Position numbers and translations under genes: made by a program | From: an uncultured Lachnospiraceae bacterium | Lineage (GTDB): Bacteria; Bacillota; Clostridia; Lachnospirales; Lachnospiraceae | DNA: 64,000 nt | Assembly (NCBI GenBank): GCA_947564645.1 | Contig: CANOCU010000006.1 | Span: forward strand, 1 to 64,000 | Direction: 5' to 3' | The notes under the pieces: model-generated | Seen by the model: the letters and a program-made list of their open reading frames with translations, nothing else | What the model was told of the DNA's origin: nothing | The model's database searches: none | Part shown: in pieces, positions 1 through 7,100 of the stretch | How the letters are laid out: each line of letters begins with the position of its first letter | Numbering within the stretch: position 1 is the first letter of the stretch

Positions 1-254
1 GTCCGGGGCTGCGCCTCTTTTTCCTTCCCGGAACTATGTGACGCTGCCTCCTGTGTTGCTTTTACCACCTCCGTAAGCTCTGCGGTATCCTCTGCGCAGG
101 AAATGTAACGGTACCTGCGTCTTGACAGGTACTGCCTTACCAGCTCCGTCTTCCCGTAGCCGGTTGCCCCGTAAAGATAGACTGCCTGGCCCAGCCCCTT
201 TGCCACACGCAGCTTTTTTAAGGCGGCCTCCGGCGCTATGTATCCTTTATCCAA
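1..254 (-). CDS. MalT/LuxR-type ATPase regulator, N-terminal part (cut by window)
   Basis: The reading frame is open from a TTG at 254 to the window edge (84 codons visible). The TTG is preceded at normal distance by GGGAGAAGG, which decides the start. The visible protein begins MDKGYIAPEAALKKLR and has a P-loop GATGYGKTELV at about residues 30-40, followed by a strand ending YISC. This N-terminal layout is that of large STAND-type ATPases of the MalT/LuxR family, in which a C-terminal LuxR helix-turn-helix binds DNA; that part lies outside the window. The family assignment is an inference from the P-loop and its position. It could also be another AAA/STAND ATPase. Confidence 0.6.
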   Translation of the reverse strand, partial: MDKGYIAPEAALKKLRVAKGLGQAVYLYGATGYGKTELVRQYLSRRRYRYISCAEDTAELTEVVKATQEAASHSSGKEKEAQPR

Positions 255-883
255 ATGTCCTTCTCCCTTTCTATTATCCTGATAACCGCCATGCGCACTT
301 CGGCTCCGGCTGACGCCTTCGCCTCAGTCGCGGGGATTGTACGCTTTACCAATCTTTTTGCAACCCCTTTTCCGCAAATTTTCTATGAAAGCCCCATACA
401 GACATTGGACGGGCATGCCGGGGTGAATATGCAGAGCGATAGCCCGGAATACGAATACCGGAGGCGATTGCGGTAGTGCCTGGCACGGAGCAATCGGCTT
501 TCCTGTTGAGGCAGATATGCTGCGCATCCACAGTTATGCTTTATTTTACGTCATTTGCTCCGTCAGATCCACTATCCGAACGGATAGTCTGTGGCACTTT
601 TTCATTTTTTATCCGCAAAAAAACAGGAAACCCTTTGTTGATTTCCTGTCTTGGTATGCTCTTCTGTTTATACGGAAGTTATTCAATTTACTTTTGAATA
701 CAATTCTACAGACTTGATTTACCTCATATAGAGAGTTAATGCTGTTTTCTTCCAGGGGCGGGAACATGCAGCAGCTGGTAAAACCCTTGAAGCCCCAAGA
801 AAACCATGTTAAAATAAAGAACAGTCGTACCATGCAGTATCCTGTAACGACAAAATTCTTAAAGAGAAAACGAGGGGGAACTT
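255..883. other. 629-bp intergenic region, no convincing gene
   Basis: Short open frames on both strands here lack ribosome binding sites and family-like sequence. It contains a small perfect hairpin (ACTATCC, loop gaac, GGATAGT at 571-588) and a minus-strand terminator-like hairpin at 617-649. It also carries the upstream signals of the genes on either side, which diverge. Confidence 0.5.
617..649 (-). terminator. Rho-independent terminator-like hairpin
   Basis: ACAGGAAA (623-630) pairs with TTTCCTGT (642-649) across an 11-nt loop. Read on the minus strand the stem is followed by seven T. No minus-strand gene is recognised directly upstream, so the transcript it would end is unknown. Confidence 0.45.
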
Positions 884-1359
884 ATGGCAGCAAAAGAAAT
901 GGTCTGGAACTTTGAAGTACAAAACATTCCTTACAAAATCGAGTTGAAGAAGAATACGGTTTCTATAAATAACGCGGAGCCCGTAAAACTGAATAAGCTG
1001 TCCAGAAAATCAAATCTTCTGGAAACAAACTATTCGATGATGATCGAGGGTAAAGATTCAGCGCTCCGATCCTGAGCTATGACGGCAGGGACTGCGCTAC
1101 GGGAGAAGAGTACATTCCCGTCAAAATACCCGGCTGGGTATGGGTCTTTGTTGTCCTGCACGCCCTGAATTTCCTTTTCCTGGTCGGTGGTGCGATCGGT
1201 GCCGCGGTACAGATGCTGGTGATCGCCGCCCTGGCCGCAGTCGCTTCCAATCCCAAGAAGACGACCGGCGTGCGTGTACTGGCCTGTGTAGGGATCTGGC
1301 TGTTATCGACGGCAGTACAGTTTATCCTGGCGCTCGGGATCGCTTCTCTCATGTCCTGA
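884..1359 (+). pseudogene. Small membrane protein gene with a frameshift
   Basis: An ATG at 884 follows GAGGGGGAAC at good distance. The first frame encodes about 60 soluble residues (MAAKEMVWNFEVQNIPYKIE...) and stops at 1074-1076. A second frame overlapping the end of the first continues as ILSYDGRDCATGEEYIPVKI, then a first hydrophobic segment (VWVFVVLHALNFLFLVGGAI) and a second (LACVGIWLLSTAVQFILALG), ending with TGA at 1357-1359. The two parts read as one protein of about 158 residues: a soluble N-terminal domain plus two or three membrane segments. The shift falls within about 1054-1074. Function unknown. It is either a real pseudogene or a one-base sequencing error. Confidence 0.65.
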
Positions 1360-1436
1360 TCGCATGTGGAGATAACCTGTAAATATATTCTGTGAAATAT
1401 CTGCTCTGTTGCCGGTGTCCGGCATTATTCGGAGTT

Positions 1437-2339
1437 TTATCTCTGCTCCAGGACCCCGGCAATCTTCTCGATCATCTCGTCTTCCTTCAGCCGGAATTTG
1501 ATCTCCACTCTTCTGGATGCCGGCATGTCCACCTCCTGTGTGGGATTGCCGAAGGCATCCTTTTCATAGATCGGACTGCTCCAGGATTTCCCGTTAACGG
1601 TAAGGATCTTCTGCAGCTGCTCGATCTTGGTCTCACTCAGTCCGTTTCTCTTATTCAGGCAGAAATCCGCCACAGCATTGGCCCGCGCATAGGAGAGCTC
1701 CATATTGCTCTGATACCCGCCGTCCGTATCCGTATGCCCCTCGATAATGATCTCGGCGATGTAGCTACGGAACTGGTCCTGCAGCAGCACATCCAGATAC
1801 ATCGGAATGATATTTTGCAAAGTTTCCCTGCTGTCTGCGGTAAGGGAAGCGCTGTTGTAGCGAAAAAGCACGTCGGACGAAAAGGTAATGGAACCTGTCT
1901 GGGCATCCACCTTCATGGTCGAATTGCTGAACGCCGACTGCAGCGCCCCGATGATGTCGGTACGGATCCCGACGATGTCCTGCAGTTCCTGTCTGGTCGT
2001 CGTCAGTTCCTGTCTGGCGTTCTCAATCTCCAGATAAGCATTGTTCAGTTCTTCCTGCGTCAGGGCCGCCTGGTCATAAGCCTGCTGCAGCTGTGCCAGG
2101 GAGGATTCCAGTTCCCCGTTGGATCTCTCCAGATCCGCTATCGTCTCGTCCAGCTGGCTCTGCGCCGTACTTAACTCCAGTCTCGTCTTCTCTAAGTCAT
2201 TGGTCTTCTGTCTGTATATGGCAAGGGTGATCGCTATCATCAGGATAAAGATCAGCAGAAGCGCCGCCATCATATCCGAATAGGACTGCCAATAGCTGTG
2301 TTCCGCAAAAGCTTCTCTGTTCCTTCGTTTATTTTTCAT
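1437..2339 (-). CDS. OmpA/MotB-like protein, ZorB-like
   Basis: 300 residues. A short cytoplasmic N-terminus is followed by one membrane helix (about 19-43: SYSDMMAALLLIFILMIAIT). Asp22 lies at its start, where MotB and ZorB carry the ion-binding aspartate. A long coiled coil (about 45-120) rich in Glu, Gln and Leu follows, then a C-terminal OmpA-type peptidoglycan-binding domain with IIIEGHTDTDG and the later LSYARANAV motif. It overlaps the end of the MotA-like gene by 11 nt, so the two are probably translationally coupled and form one stator-like complex. Flagellar MotB is unlikely because no motility genes are present. ZorB of the Zorya anti-phage system is the closest architecture I know, but no ZorC, ZorD or ZorE gene is adjacent. 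Confidence 0.75.
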   Translation of the reverse strand: MKNKRRNREAFAEHSYWQSYSDMMAALLLIFILMIAITLAIYRQKTNDLEKTRLELSTAQSQLDETIADLERSNGELESSLAQLQQAYDQAALTQEELNNAYLEIENARQELTTTRQELQDIVGIRTDIIGALQSAFSNSTMKVDAQTGSITFSSDVLFRYNSASLTADSRETLQNIIPMYLDVLLQDQFRSYIAEIIIEGHTDTDGGYQSNMELSYARANAVADFCLNKRNGLSETKIEQLQKILTVNGKSWSSPIYEKDAFGNPTQEVDMPASRRVEIKFRLKEDEMIEKIAGVLEQR

Positions 2340-3492
2340 ATAAATTCCTCATCTGTCCGAATGTATAGATCTGGCTGCTAATCTCATCGCTCATATCGCT
2401 GCACGCATCCGCCAGCATCTTCTTCTGCTCTGCAAGCTGCCCCGCAAACTGCTCCTGTCTTTCCATAACCTTGGCAAGCGCCTCCTGTACATTGCGGTTC
2501 ACCTCCACTAAAGCCGTGACTGCCTCCACCATTTCCGCCGCATTGGCCGCGCTGACTGCCTGCGACTCTCCCGCCTTCTTCAGTACATTGCCCAGCTTCT
2601 TAAAATCCGTATCCAGCGCCGACTGCATCTGCCCGGTAAATTTATCCACAATACGCTCCACACCGGCCGTCTGCTGTGCCGCGTCGCCCTTCATCATGTC
2701 GAGCATCTGCTTTAGGGAATTTGCCATCCCCGACTGATAGATCAGCATCGTCGCCGCATTGTCATCCTCCTTCACGGCAGCCGGCTGTACGGTCTGGCGA
2801 AACACCAGCAGAAACTCATCCAATACCTCATAGGCATCCGCCATGATACTCCTGTAGACGATATTAAATACCAGAGAGAAAAGGATACCATACACCGACG
2901 TGTGGAAGGCTACCTTCATACCGGAGAGCAGAGACCCCACATTATCGGAGATCGTGAAGATATCGTCCCCGCTGAATGCCCCCAGGCCCATGGACAGACC
3001 GAGAAACGTTCCCAGGATCCCCAGGCCCGTGAGCGTCCCGGAGACGCCGGAATTAAAGAAGTTCATGCCCACTCTGTCCAGAAGATTCTCATTGATGTAG
3101 TCTTCCAGATCACAGGATGCCCCCGCGCCCCGCTTCGACTTGGCGCCCTTCATGCGCAGGCGGTATTGATCAAAGGCTTCCTGCAGCACTTCTTCCTCGA
3201 AAACCTTGGCATTGTCCTTGTAATTGCCCCAGAGGTTCTTCCCGTTTGCCTCCTTGTACTCTTTCCGCAGCTGAAATGTGACCTCCTCCAACTCATAGGT
3301 GACCCGGTTCAGCCTGCCGAAGCTGATGGAAGATATGATAAAAAGAACACCGATAATGACCAGAAATACGATATTGATGATCAGGTTCGTATAAGAACTC
3401 CACTCCCCCGTAAAAACGCCGTTCAGATACAAAACAAACGCTACCACAATGACATATAAAAAATACAACGCATAATACAGCCTACTCTTCAT
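2329..3492 (-). CDS. MotA/TolQ/ExbB-like proton channel protein, ZorA-like
   Basis: 387 residues. Two N-terminal membrane segments (about 6-25 and 36-57) are followed by a cytoplasmic stretch. A second pair of membrane segments lies at about 146-170 (SGTLTGLGILGTFLGLSMGL, the glycine-rich MotA/ExbB signature) and about 190-220. The last 130 residues are a charged, Ala/Gln-rich helical tail predicted to be coiled coil. A long cytoplasmic tail on a MotA-like subunit is typical of ZorA rather than of ExbB or flagellar MotA. It is the first gene of a two-gene operon with the MotB-like gene. Likely role: an ion-driven, peptidoglycan-anchored motor in the membrane. Its biological job here is not shown by the sequence. 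Confidence 0.72.
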   Translation of the reverse strand: MKSRLYYALYFLYVIVVAFVLYLNGVFTGEWSSYTNLIINIVFLVIIGVLFIISSISFGRLNRVTYELEEVTFQLRKEYKEANGKNLWGNYKDNAKVFEEEVLQEAFDQYRLRMKGAKSKRGAGASCDLEDYINENLLDRVGMNFFNSGVSGTLTGLGILGTFLGLSMGLGAFSGDDIFTISDNVGSLLSGMKVAFHTSVYGILFSLVFNIVYRSIMADAYEVLDEFLLVFRQTVQPAAVKEDDNAATMLIYQSGMANSLKQMLDMMKGDAAQQTAGVERIVDKFTGQMQSALDTDFKKLGNVLKKAGESQAVSAANAAEMVEAVTALVEVNRNVQEALAKVMERQEQFAGQLAEQKKMLADACSDMSDEISSQIYTFGQMRNLYEK

Positions 3493-3616
3493 CCGTACAC
3501 CATCCTCTTTTTCTCTTGATGCAGTTATTGTTCCAGTTGATCCGGAAAATATTCTTACAGTTTCTACTATAAAATTATCACTTTTTTATCCAAAGCTCAA
3601 CAATCTTAAGGATATC

Positions 3617-5002
3617 TTAATATACATTTTTAATATCCTTCTCCCCCTCCAGCTTCCGGTAAAGCGCAAAATACATCGTCACAAAGCAGGCCAGCCCACC
3701 GATGGCATTGGAGATGGGCTCTGCCAGGAATACCCCGTCCACGCCAAACCCGATCCTGGGCAGCAGAAGCGTCAGCGGGGCAACGATCACCGCCTTGCGC
3801 AGCAGGGAGAAGAAGATCGCATGGCGGGAATAACCGAGCGCCGTAAAGGCCGACTGTCCCGAAAACTGAAAGGACATAAAGAAAAAGCCGAAAAAATATA
3901 ACCGCAGTGCGCCCACGCCCGCCTCGATCATAGCCGCGTCCTCCGTAAAAACAGACAGCAGCAGATGCGGACTTAAGATCACAAGTAGCCACGCAAGCAG
4001 GGTATAAAGGATGCCCAGAACCGTCGTAAAACGGATGCCCTGCCGGACCTTATCGTATTCCCTGGCTCCATAGTTATACCCGAGTACGGGCTGCGCGCCG
4101 TTGGTAATGCCGCTGACCGGCAAAGACAGGATCTCTCTGGCGGAATTGATCACCGTCATGACCCCCACATAGAGGTCGCCGCCGTAAATCTTCAATGTGG
4201 CATTGCACACCACCTGCACCAGACAGTTGGTGCCTTGCATGATGAACCCGGACATCCCCAGCGCCATGATCTCTCCCGCCAGCCTTATATCTATCCGCAG
4301 ATTCCGTTTCCGAATCGGAAGCAGCGCCCTTTTCCCTGTCAGAAACCGCAGCACCCAGATACAGGAAACCGCCTGGCTTAAGACCGTGGCCAGCGCCGCG
4401 CCGCCCACTCCCATATGGAGACCGAAGATAAAGACCGGATCCAGCACCAGATTCAGTATGGCGCCAAGCAGCGTCGTCAGCATGCCCATCCGCGGAAATC
4501 CCTGCGCATTGATAAAACCGTTCAGTCCGGTTGCCAGCATGGTAAAAGGCGTTCCCAGCAGATAAATCCGCAGATACGCGTCCGCATACAGATAAGAGGC
4601 ATCGCTGGCGCCGAACAGATACAACACCGGCCTGCGCAGCACATAGCATAACAGAAAAAGCACAAAGGACGTGCCAAGCAGGAGCGAAAAAGTATTGCCC
4701 AGAATCTTCCCTGCCCGCTCCTCCTGCCACGCGCCTCTGGCAATGGAAAAAAGCGGCGTTCCGCCCGTGCCAAACAGGAAGGTAAAGGCCGCGATCAGCG
4801 TGGTCAGCGGAAATACCAGTCCGATCCCTGTCAGCGCCATGCTGTCCGCCCCCGGCAGATGTCCGATATAGATACGGTCCACTACATTATACAGAAGCTG
4901 CACAAGCTGGGCCAGGATCAGCGGTATGGCCTGCGCCACAATATTCTGCCAGACCTTTCCCTTCGAAAAATCAGTTGACTGCATAGATTTCATCATCTCC
5001 AT
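3617..5002 (-). CDS. MATE family multidrug exporter
   Basis: 461 residues with twelve hydrophobic segments in two similar halves. The N-terminal motif IPLILAQLVQLLYNVVDRIYIGH is the standard MATE start, and GLNGFINAQGFPRMGM and GITNGAQPVLGYNYGA are typical of the DinF/NorM-like clostridial group. MATE proteins export cationic compounds against sodium or protons at the membrane. The gene is divergent from the marR gene, with about 140 bp between start codons. That region contains two MarR-type palindromes, so joint control is likely. The extreme C-terminus runs into a small palindrome (TTAAGGATATCTTAA) at the stop. Confidence 0.88.
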   Translation of the reverse strand: MEMMKSMQSTDFSKGKVWQNIVAQAIPLILAQLVQLLYNVVDRIYIGHLPGADSMALTGIGLVFPLTTLIAAFTFLFGTGGTPLFSIARGAWQEERAGKILGNTFSLLLGTSFVLFLLCYVLRRPVLYLFGASDASYLYADAYLRIYLLGTPFTMLATGLNGFINAQGFPRMGMLTTLLGAILNLVLDPVFIFGLHMGVGGAALATVLSQAVSCIWVLRFLTGKRALLPIRKRNLRIDIRLAGEIMALGMSGFIMQGTNCLVQVVCNATLKIYGGDLYVGVMTVINSAREILSLPVSGITNGAQPVLGYNYGAREYDKVRQGIRFTTVLGILYTLLAWLLVILSPHLLLSVFTEDAAMIEAGVGALRLYFFGFFFMSFQFSGQSAFTALGYSRHAIFFSLLRKAVIVAPLTLLLPRIGFGVDGVFLAEPISNAIGGLACFVTMYFALYRKLEGEKDIKNVY

Positions 5003-5056
5003 TCTACTCTCTGACTAATATCTTATCACGCTTTTCCGGAAAATGTCATTCCCTTA

Positions 5057-5085
5057 TTGATAATAGTATGAAATCGTACTACAAT
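5057..5085 (+). promoter_or_regulatory. Sigma-A promoter of the marR gene
   Basis: TTGATA at 5057-5062 and TACAAT at 5080-5085 are separated by exactly 17 bp. The first MarR palindrome fills the spacer, so a bound repressor would block RNA polymerase. Confidence 0.75.
5066..5079. promoter_or_regulatory. MarR operator site 1
   Basis: GTATGAAATCGTAC is a near-perfect palindrome lying between the -35 and -10 boxes of the marR promoter. It is repeated in inverted orientation 30 bp away (centre to centre), about three helical turns. Confidence 0.65.
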
Positions 5086-5095
5086 AGCGTTCATG

Positions 5096-5109
5096 GTACG
5101 ATTTCGTAC
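5096..5109. promoter_or_regulatory. MarR operator site 2
   Basis: GTACGATTTCGTAC is palindromic in its outer six bases on each side and differs from the complement of site 1 at one position. It lies just downstream of the -10 box, over the expected transcription start. Confidence 0.65.
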
Positions 5110-5141
5110 TATATGCCATGCCGGTAAGGAGGCTTCCACAT

Positions 5142-5579
5142 ATGTCAAATAATCTGTCAAAGGACCTGCAACGCTACAATTATCTGAACGGGGAGATCGA
5201 AGCGACCTATCATGAGATGGCCATCAAGCTGGGCTTGTCAGACAGTGCGATGCGCATCCTTTATGCCATCTGCGACAACGGCACAGACTGCCCTCTGCAA
5301 AGAATCCGCCGTCTCTCCGGCCTCAGTAAACAGACGATCAATTCCGCCCTGCGTAAACTGGAGCATGACGGTATCCTGTATCTGGAATCGCCCGGCCCTA
5401 AGAATAAGAAGGTCTGCCTGACAGAATCCGGCAAACTCCTTGCCAGGCAGACCGCAGGCCGGATCCTGGCGCTGGAGAACGAACTCTTCGCCTCCTGGCC
5501 GCCGGAGGACGTGGAGCGCTATATTGCGCTGACGGAAACTTATCTGCGTGACCTGCGCGGAAAAGCCCGCAGCCTGTGA
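5142..5579 (+). CDS. MarR family transcriptional repressor
   Basis: 145 residues. The start at 5142 is chosen over an upstream in-frame ATG at 5118 because AAGGAGG (5126-5132) sits just before it. The winged helix-turn-helix runs about residues 25-90: LGLSDSAMRILYAICDNG, then the recognition region LSGLSKQTINSALRKLEHDG and the wing ILYLESPGPKNKKVCLTESG. MarR proteins bind palindromes as dimers and usually release DNA on binding a small, often toxic ligand. Two matching palindromes overlap its own promoter, indicating autorepression. MATE exporters lie on both sides, one divergent and one downstream in the same direction, so this is a drug-efflux control unit. Confidence 0.9.
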   Translation: MSNNLSKDLQRYNYLNGEIEATYHEMAIKLGLSDSAMRILYAICDNGTDCPLQRIRRLSGLSKQTINSALRKLEHDGILYLESPGPKNKKVCLTESGKLLARQTAGRILALENELFASWPPEDVERYIALTETYLRDLRGKARSL

Positions 5580-5674
5580 TCTTCCATGTAATCTTCCAGA
5601 GAATATGCATGTACCATACTGTCCGCAGAGAGAACGATATAACACCAAAATCCCTGAAAGGAGCAGCGATACCC

Positions 5675-7000
5675 ATGATACAATTATCGGATCACTTTAA
5701 TTGCAAACGCCTGTTACGTTTCACGACACCCTCCATCGTCATGTTGATCTTCACTTCGGTCTACGGCGTGGTGGACGGCTTCTTCGTCTCCAATTTCGTG
5801 GGAAAGACCGCCTTCACCGCCGTCAATTTTATCATGCCCGTGCTGATGATCTTAGGCTGCGTCGGTTTCATGTTCGGCACCGGCGGCGGCGCCCTGATCG
5901 CCATCACCATGGGATCCGGACATAAGGAAAAGGCGAACCGGCTCTTTTCCATGCTGATCTATGTCTCTCTGGCCTGCGGTATCGTATTGACAGGATTGGG
6001 GCTGTTATTTTTGCGTCCTCTTCTGTCCCTGCTGGGAGCCGAGGGGCAGATGCTGGAAGACTGCATCACCTACGGGAAGATCATTCTCCCGGCAGTCAGC
6101 GCCTACATCCTGCAGTACGAATTCCAATGCCTGTTCGCCACGGCACAGAAGCCGAAGCTGGGACTTTATGTCACGGTGGCTGCCGGAGTGACCAACGCCC
6201 TGTTAGATGCCCTCTTTATCATTGTATTCCACTGGGGACTACAGGGTGCGGCGGCGGCTACCGCCATCGGCCAGTGTGTCGGCGGTCTGCTTCCCGTCCT
6301 CTATTTCGCCCGTCCCAACACCAGCCTTCTGCGGCTGACAAAGGCGAAATTTGACGGCGCGGCACTGCTGAAAGTGTGTGTCAACGGTTCCTCGGAGCTG
6401 ATGAGCAATATCTCCACCTCCATCGTCAGCATGCTTTACAATATTCAGCTGCTGCACTATGCCGGGGAAGACGGGGTCGCCGCATACGGCGTCCTGATGT
6501 ATGTCAATCTGATCTTCCTGGCCGCTTTCATCGGTTTCTCCGTGGGGGTCTCTCCGGTGATCGGTTATCACAGCGGCGCAGGAAATTATGATGAGTTGAA
6601 AGGACTGTTAAAGATAAGTTTTATCATAACAGGTGTATTTGCATTCCTTATGTTCCTCGCCTCACAGGTACTGGCAAGACCGCTCTCCTTGCTGTTCGTC
6701 GGCTATGATGAAGAGCTGCTGGCCATGACGCTGCGCGGGTTCTTTATCTTTGCCTTTTCCTTCCTGTTTGCGGGATTCGCCATCTTCGGCTCCGCCTTTT
6801 TCACCGCCCTGGGAGACGGCCTGACTTCCGCGCTGATCTCTTTTCTGCGGACACTGGTCTTCCAGATCCTGGCCGTGCTGCTTCTGCCGCTGATCCTGGG
6901 ACTGGACGGCATCTGGATCTCTATCGTGGCGGCAGAGATAGCAGCCGTTATCGTAGCCCTGCTGTTCCTGTTTGCCAAGCGGAAGCACTATCATTACTGA
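5675..7000 (+). CDS. MATE family exporter, second copy
   Basis: 441 residues from the ATG at 5675, which follows AAAGGAG (5657-5663). An upstream in-frame GTG overlapping the marR stop lacks a good site. The protein starts MIQLSDHFNCKRLLRFTTPSIVMLIF and has about twelve membrane segments with the MATE motifs VDGFFVSNFVGKTAFTAVNF and GTGGGALIA. It belongs to a different MATE subgroup from the 3617-5002 protein. It lies about 95 bp after marR on the same strand and is probably cotranscribed, so MarR would control it directly. Confidence 0.88.
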   Translation: MIQLSDHFNCKRLLRFTTPSIVMLIFTSVYGVVDGFFVSNFVGKTAFTAVNFIMPVLMILGCVGFMFGTGGGALIAITMGSGHKEKANRLFSMLIYVSLACGIVLTGLGLLFLRPLLSLLGAEGQMLEDCITYGKIILPAVSAYILQYEFQCLFATAQKPKLGLYVTVAAGVTNALLDALFIIVFHWGLQGAAAATAIGQCVGGLLPVLYFARPNTSLLRLTKAKFDGAALLKVCVNGSSELMSNISTSIVSMLYNIQLLHYAGEDGVAAYGVLMYVNLIFLAAFIGFSVGVSPVIGYHSGAGNYDELKGLLKISFIITGVFAFLMFLASQVLARPLSLLFVGYDEELLAMTLRGFFIFAFSFLFAGFAIFGSAFFTALGDGLTSALISFLRTLVFQILAVLLLPLILGLDGIWISIVAAEIAAVIVALLFLFAKRKHYHY

Positions 7001-7046
7001 GCAAAAATACAGGAAGCCGCAAACTATCAGACCCGTGAGAAAATCC

Positions 7047-7069
7047 CGGCAGACACTCGCTGTCCGCCG
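7047..7069. terminator. Bidirectional terminator-like hairpin
   Basis: CGGCAGACA (7047-7055) pairs with TGTCCGCCG (7061-7069) across a 5-nt loop, with one G-U-type position. T-rich sequence follows on both strands. It sits between the convergent MATE and GH31 genes. Confidence 0.5.
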
Positions 7070-7100
7070 AGATCCTCTTTTCTCTAAAGCATTTTCTCTT

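Noticed and set aside
1392..2174. Long plus-strand open frame (260 residues) opposite the ZorB-like gene
   Set aside because: It is antisense to a clear MotB/OmpA gene, has no family-like sequence and no ribosome binding site. The same applies to other long opposite-strand frames such as 7812-8819, 9864-10736, 17350-18357, 30893-31813, 35323-36183, 37679-38707, 42908-44047 and 50182-51219.
1437..3492. Complete Zorya defence system
   Set aside because: Only the ZorA/ZorB-like motor genes are present. The genes on both sides (a frameshifted small membrane protein and a MATE exporter) are not ZorC, ZorD or ZorE.
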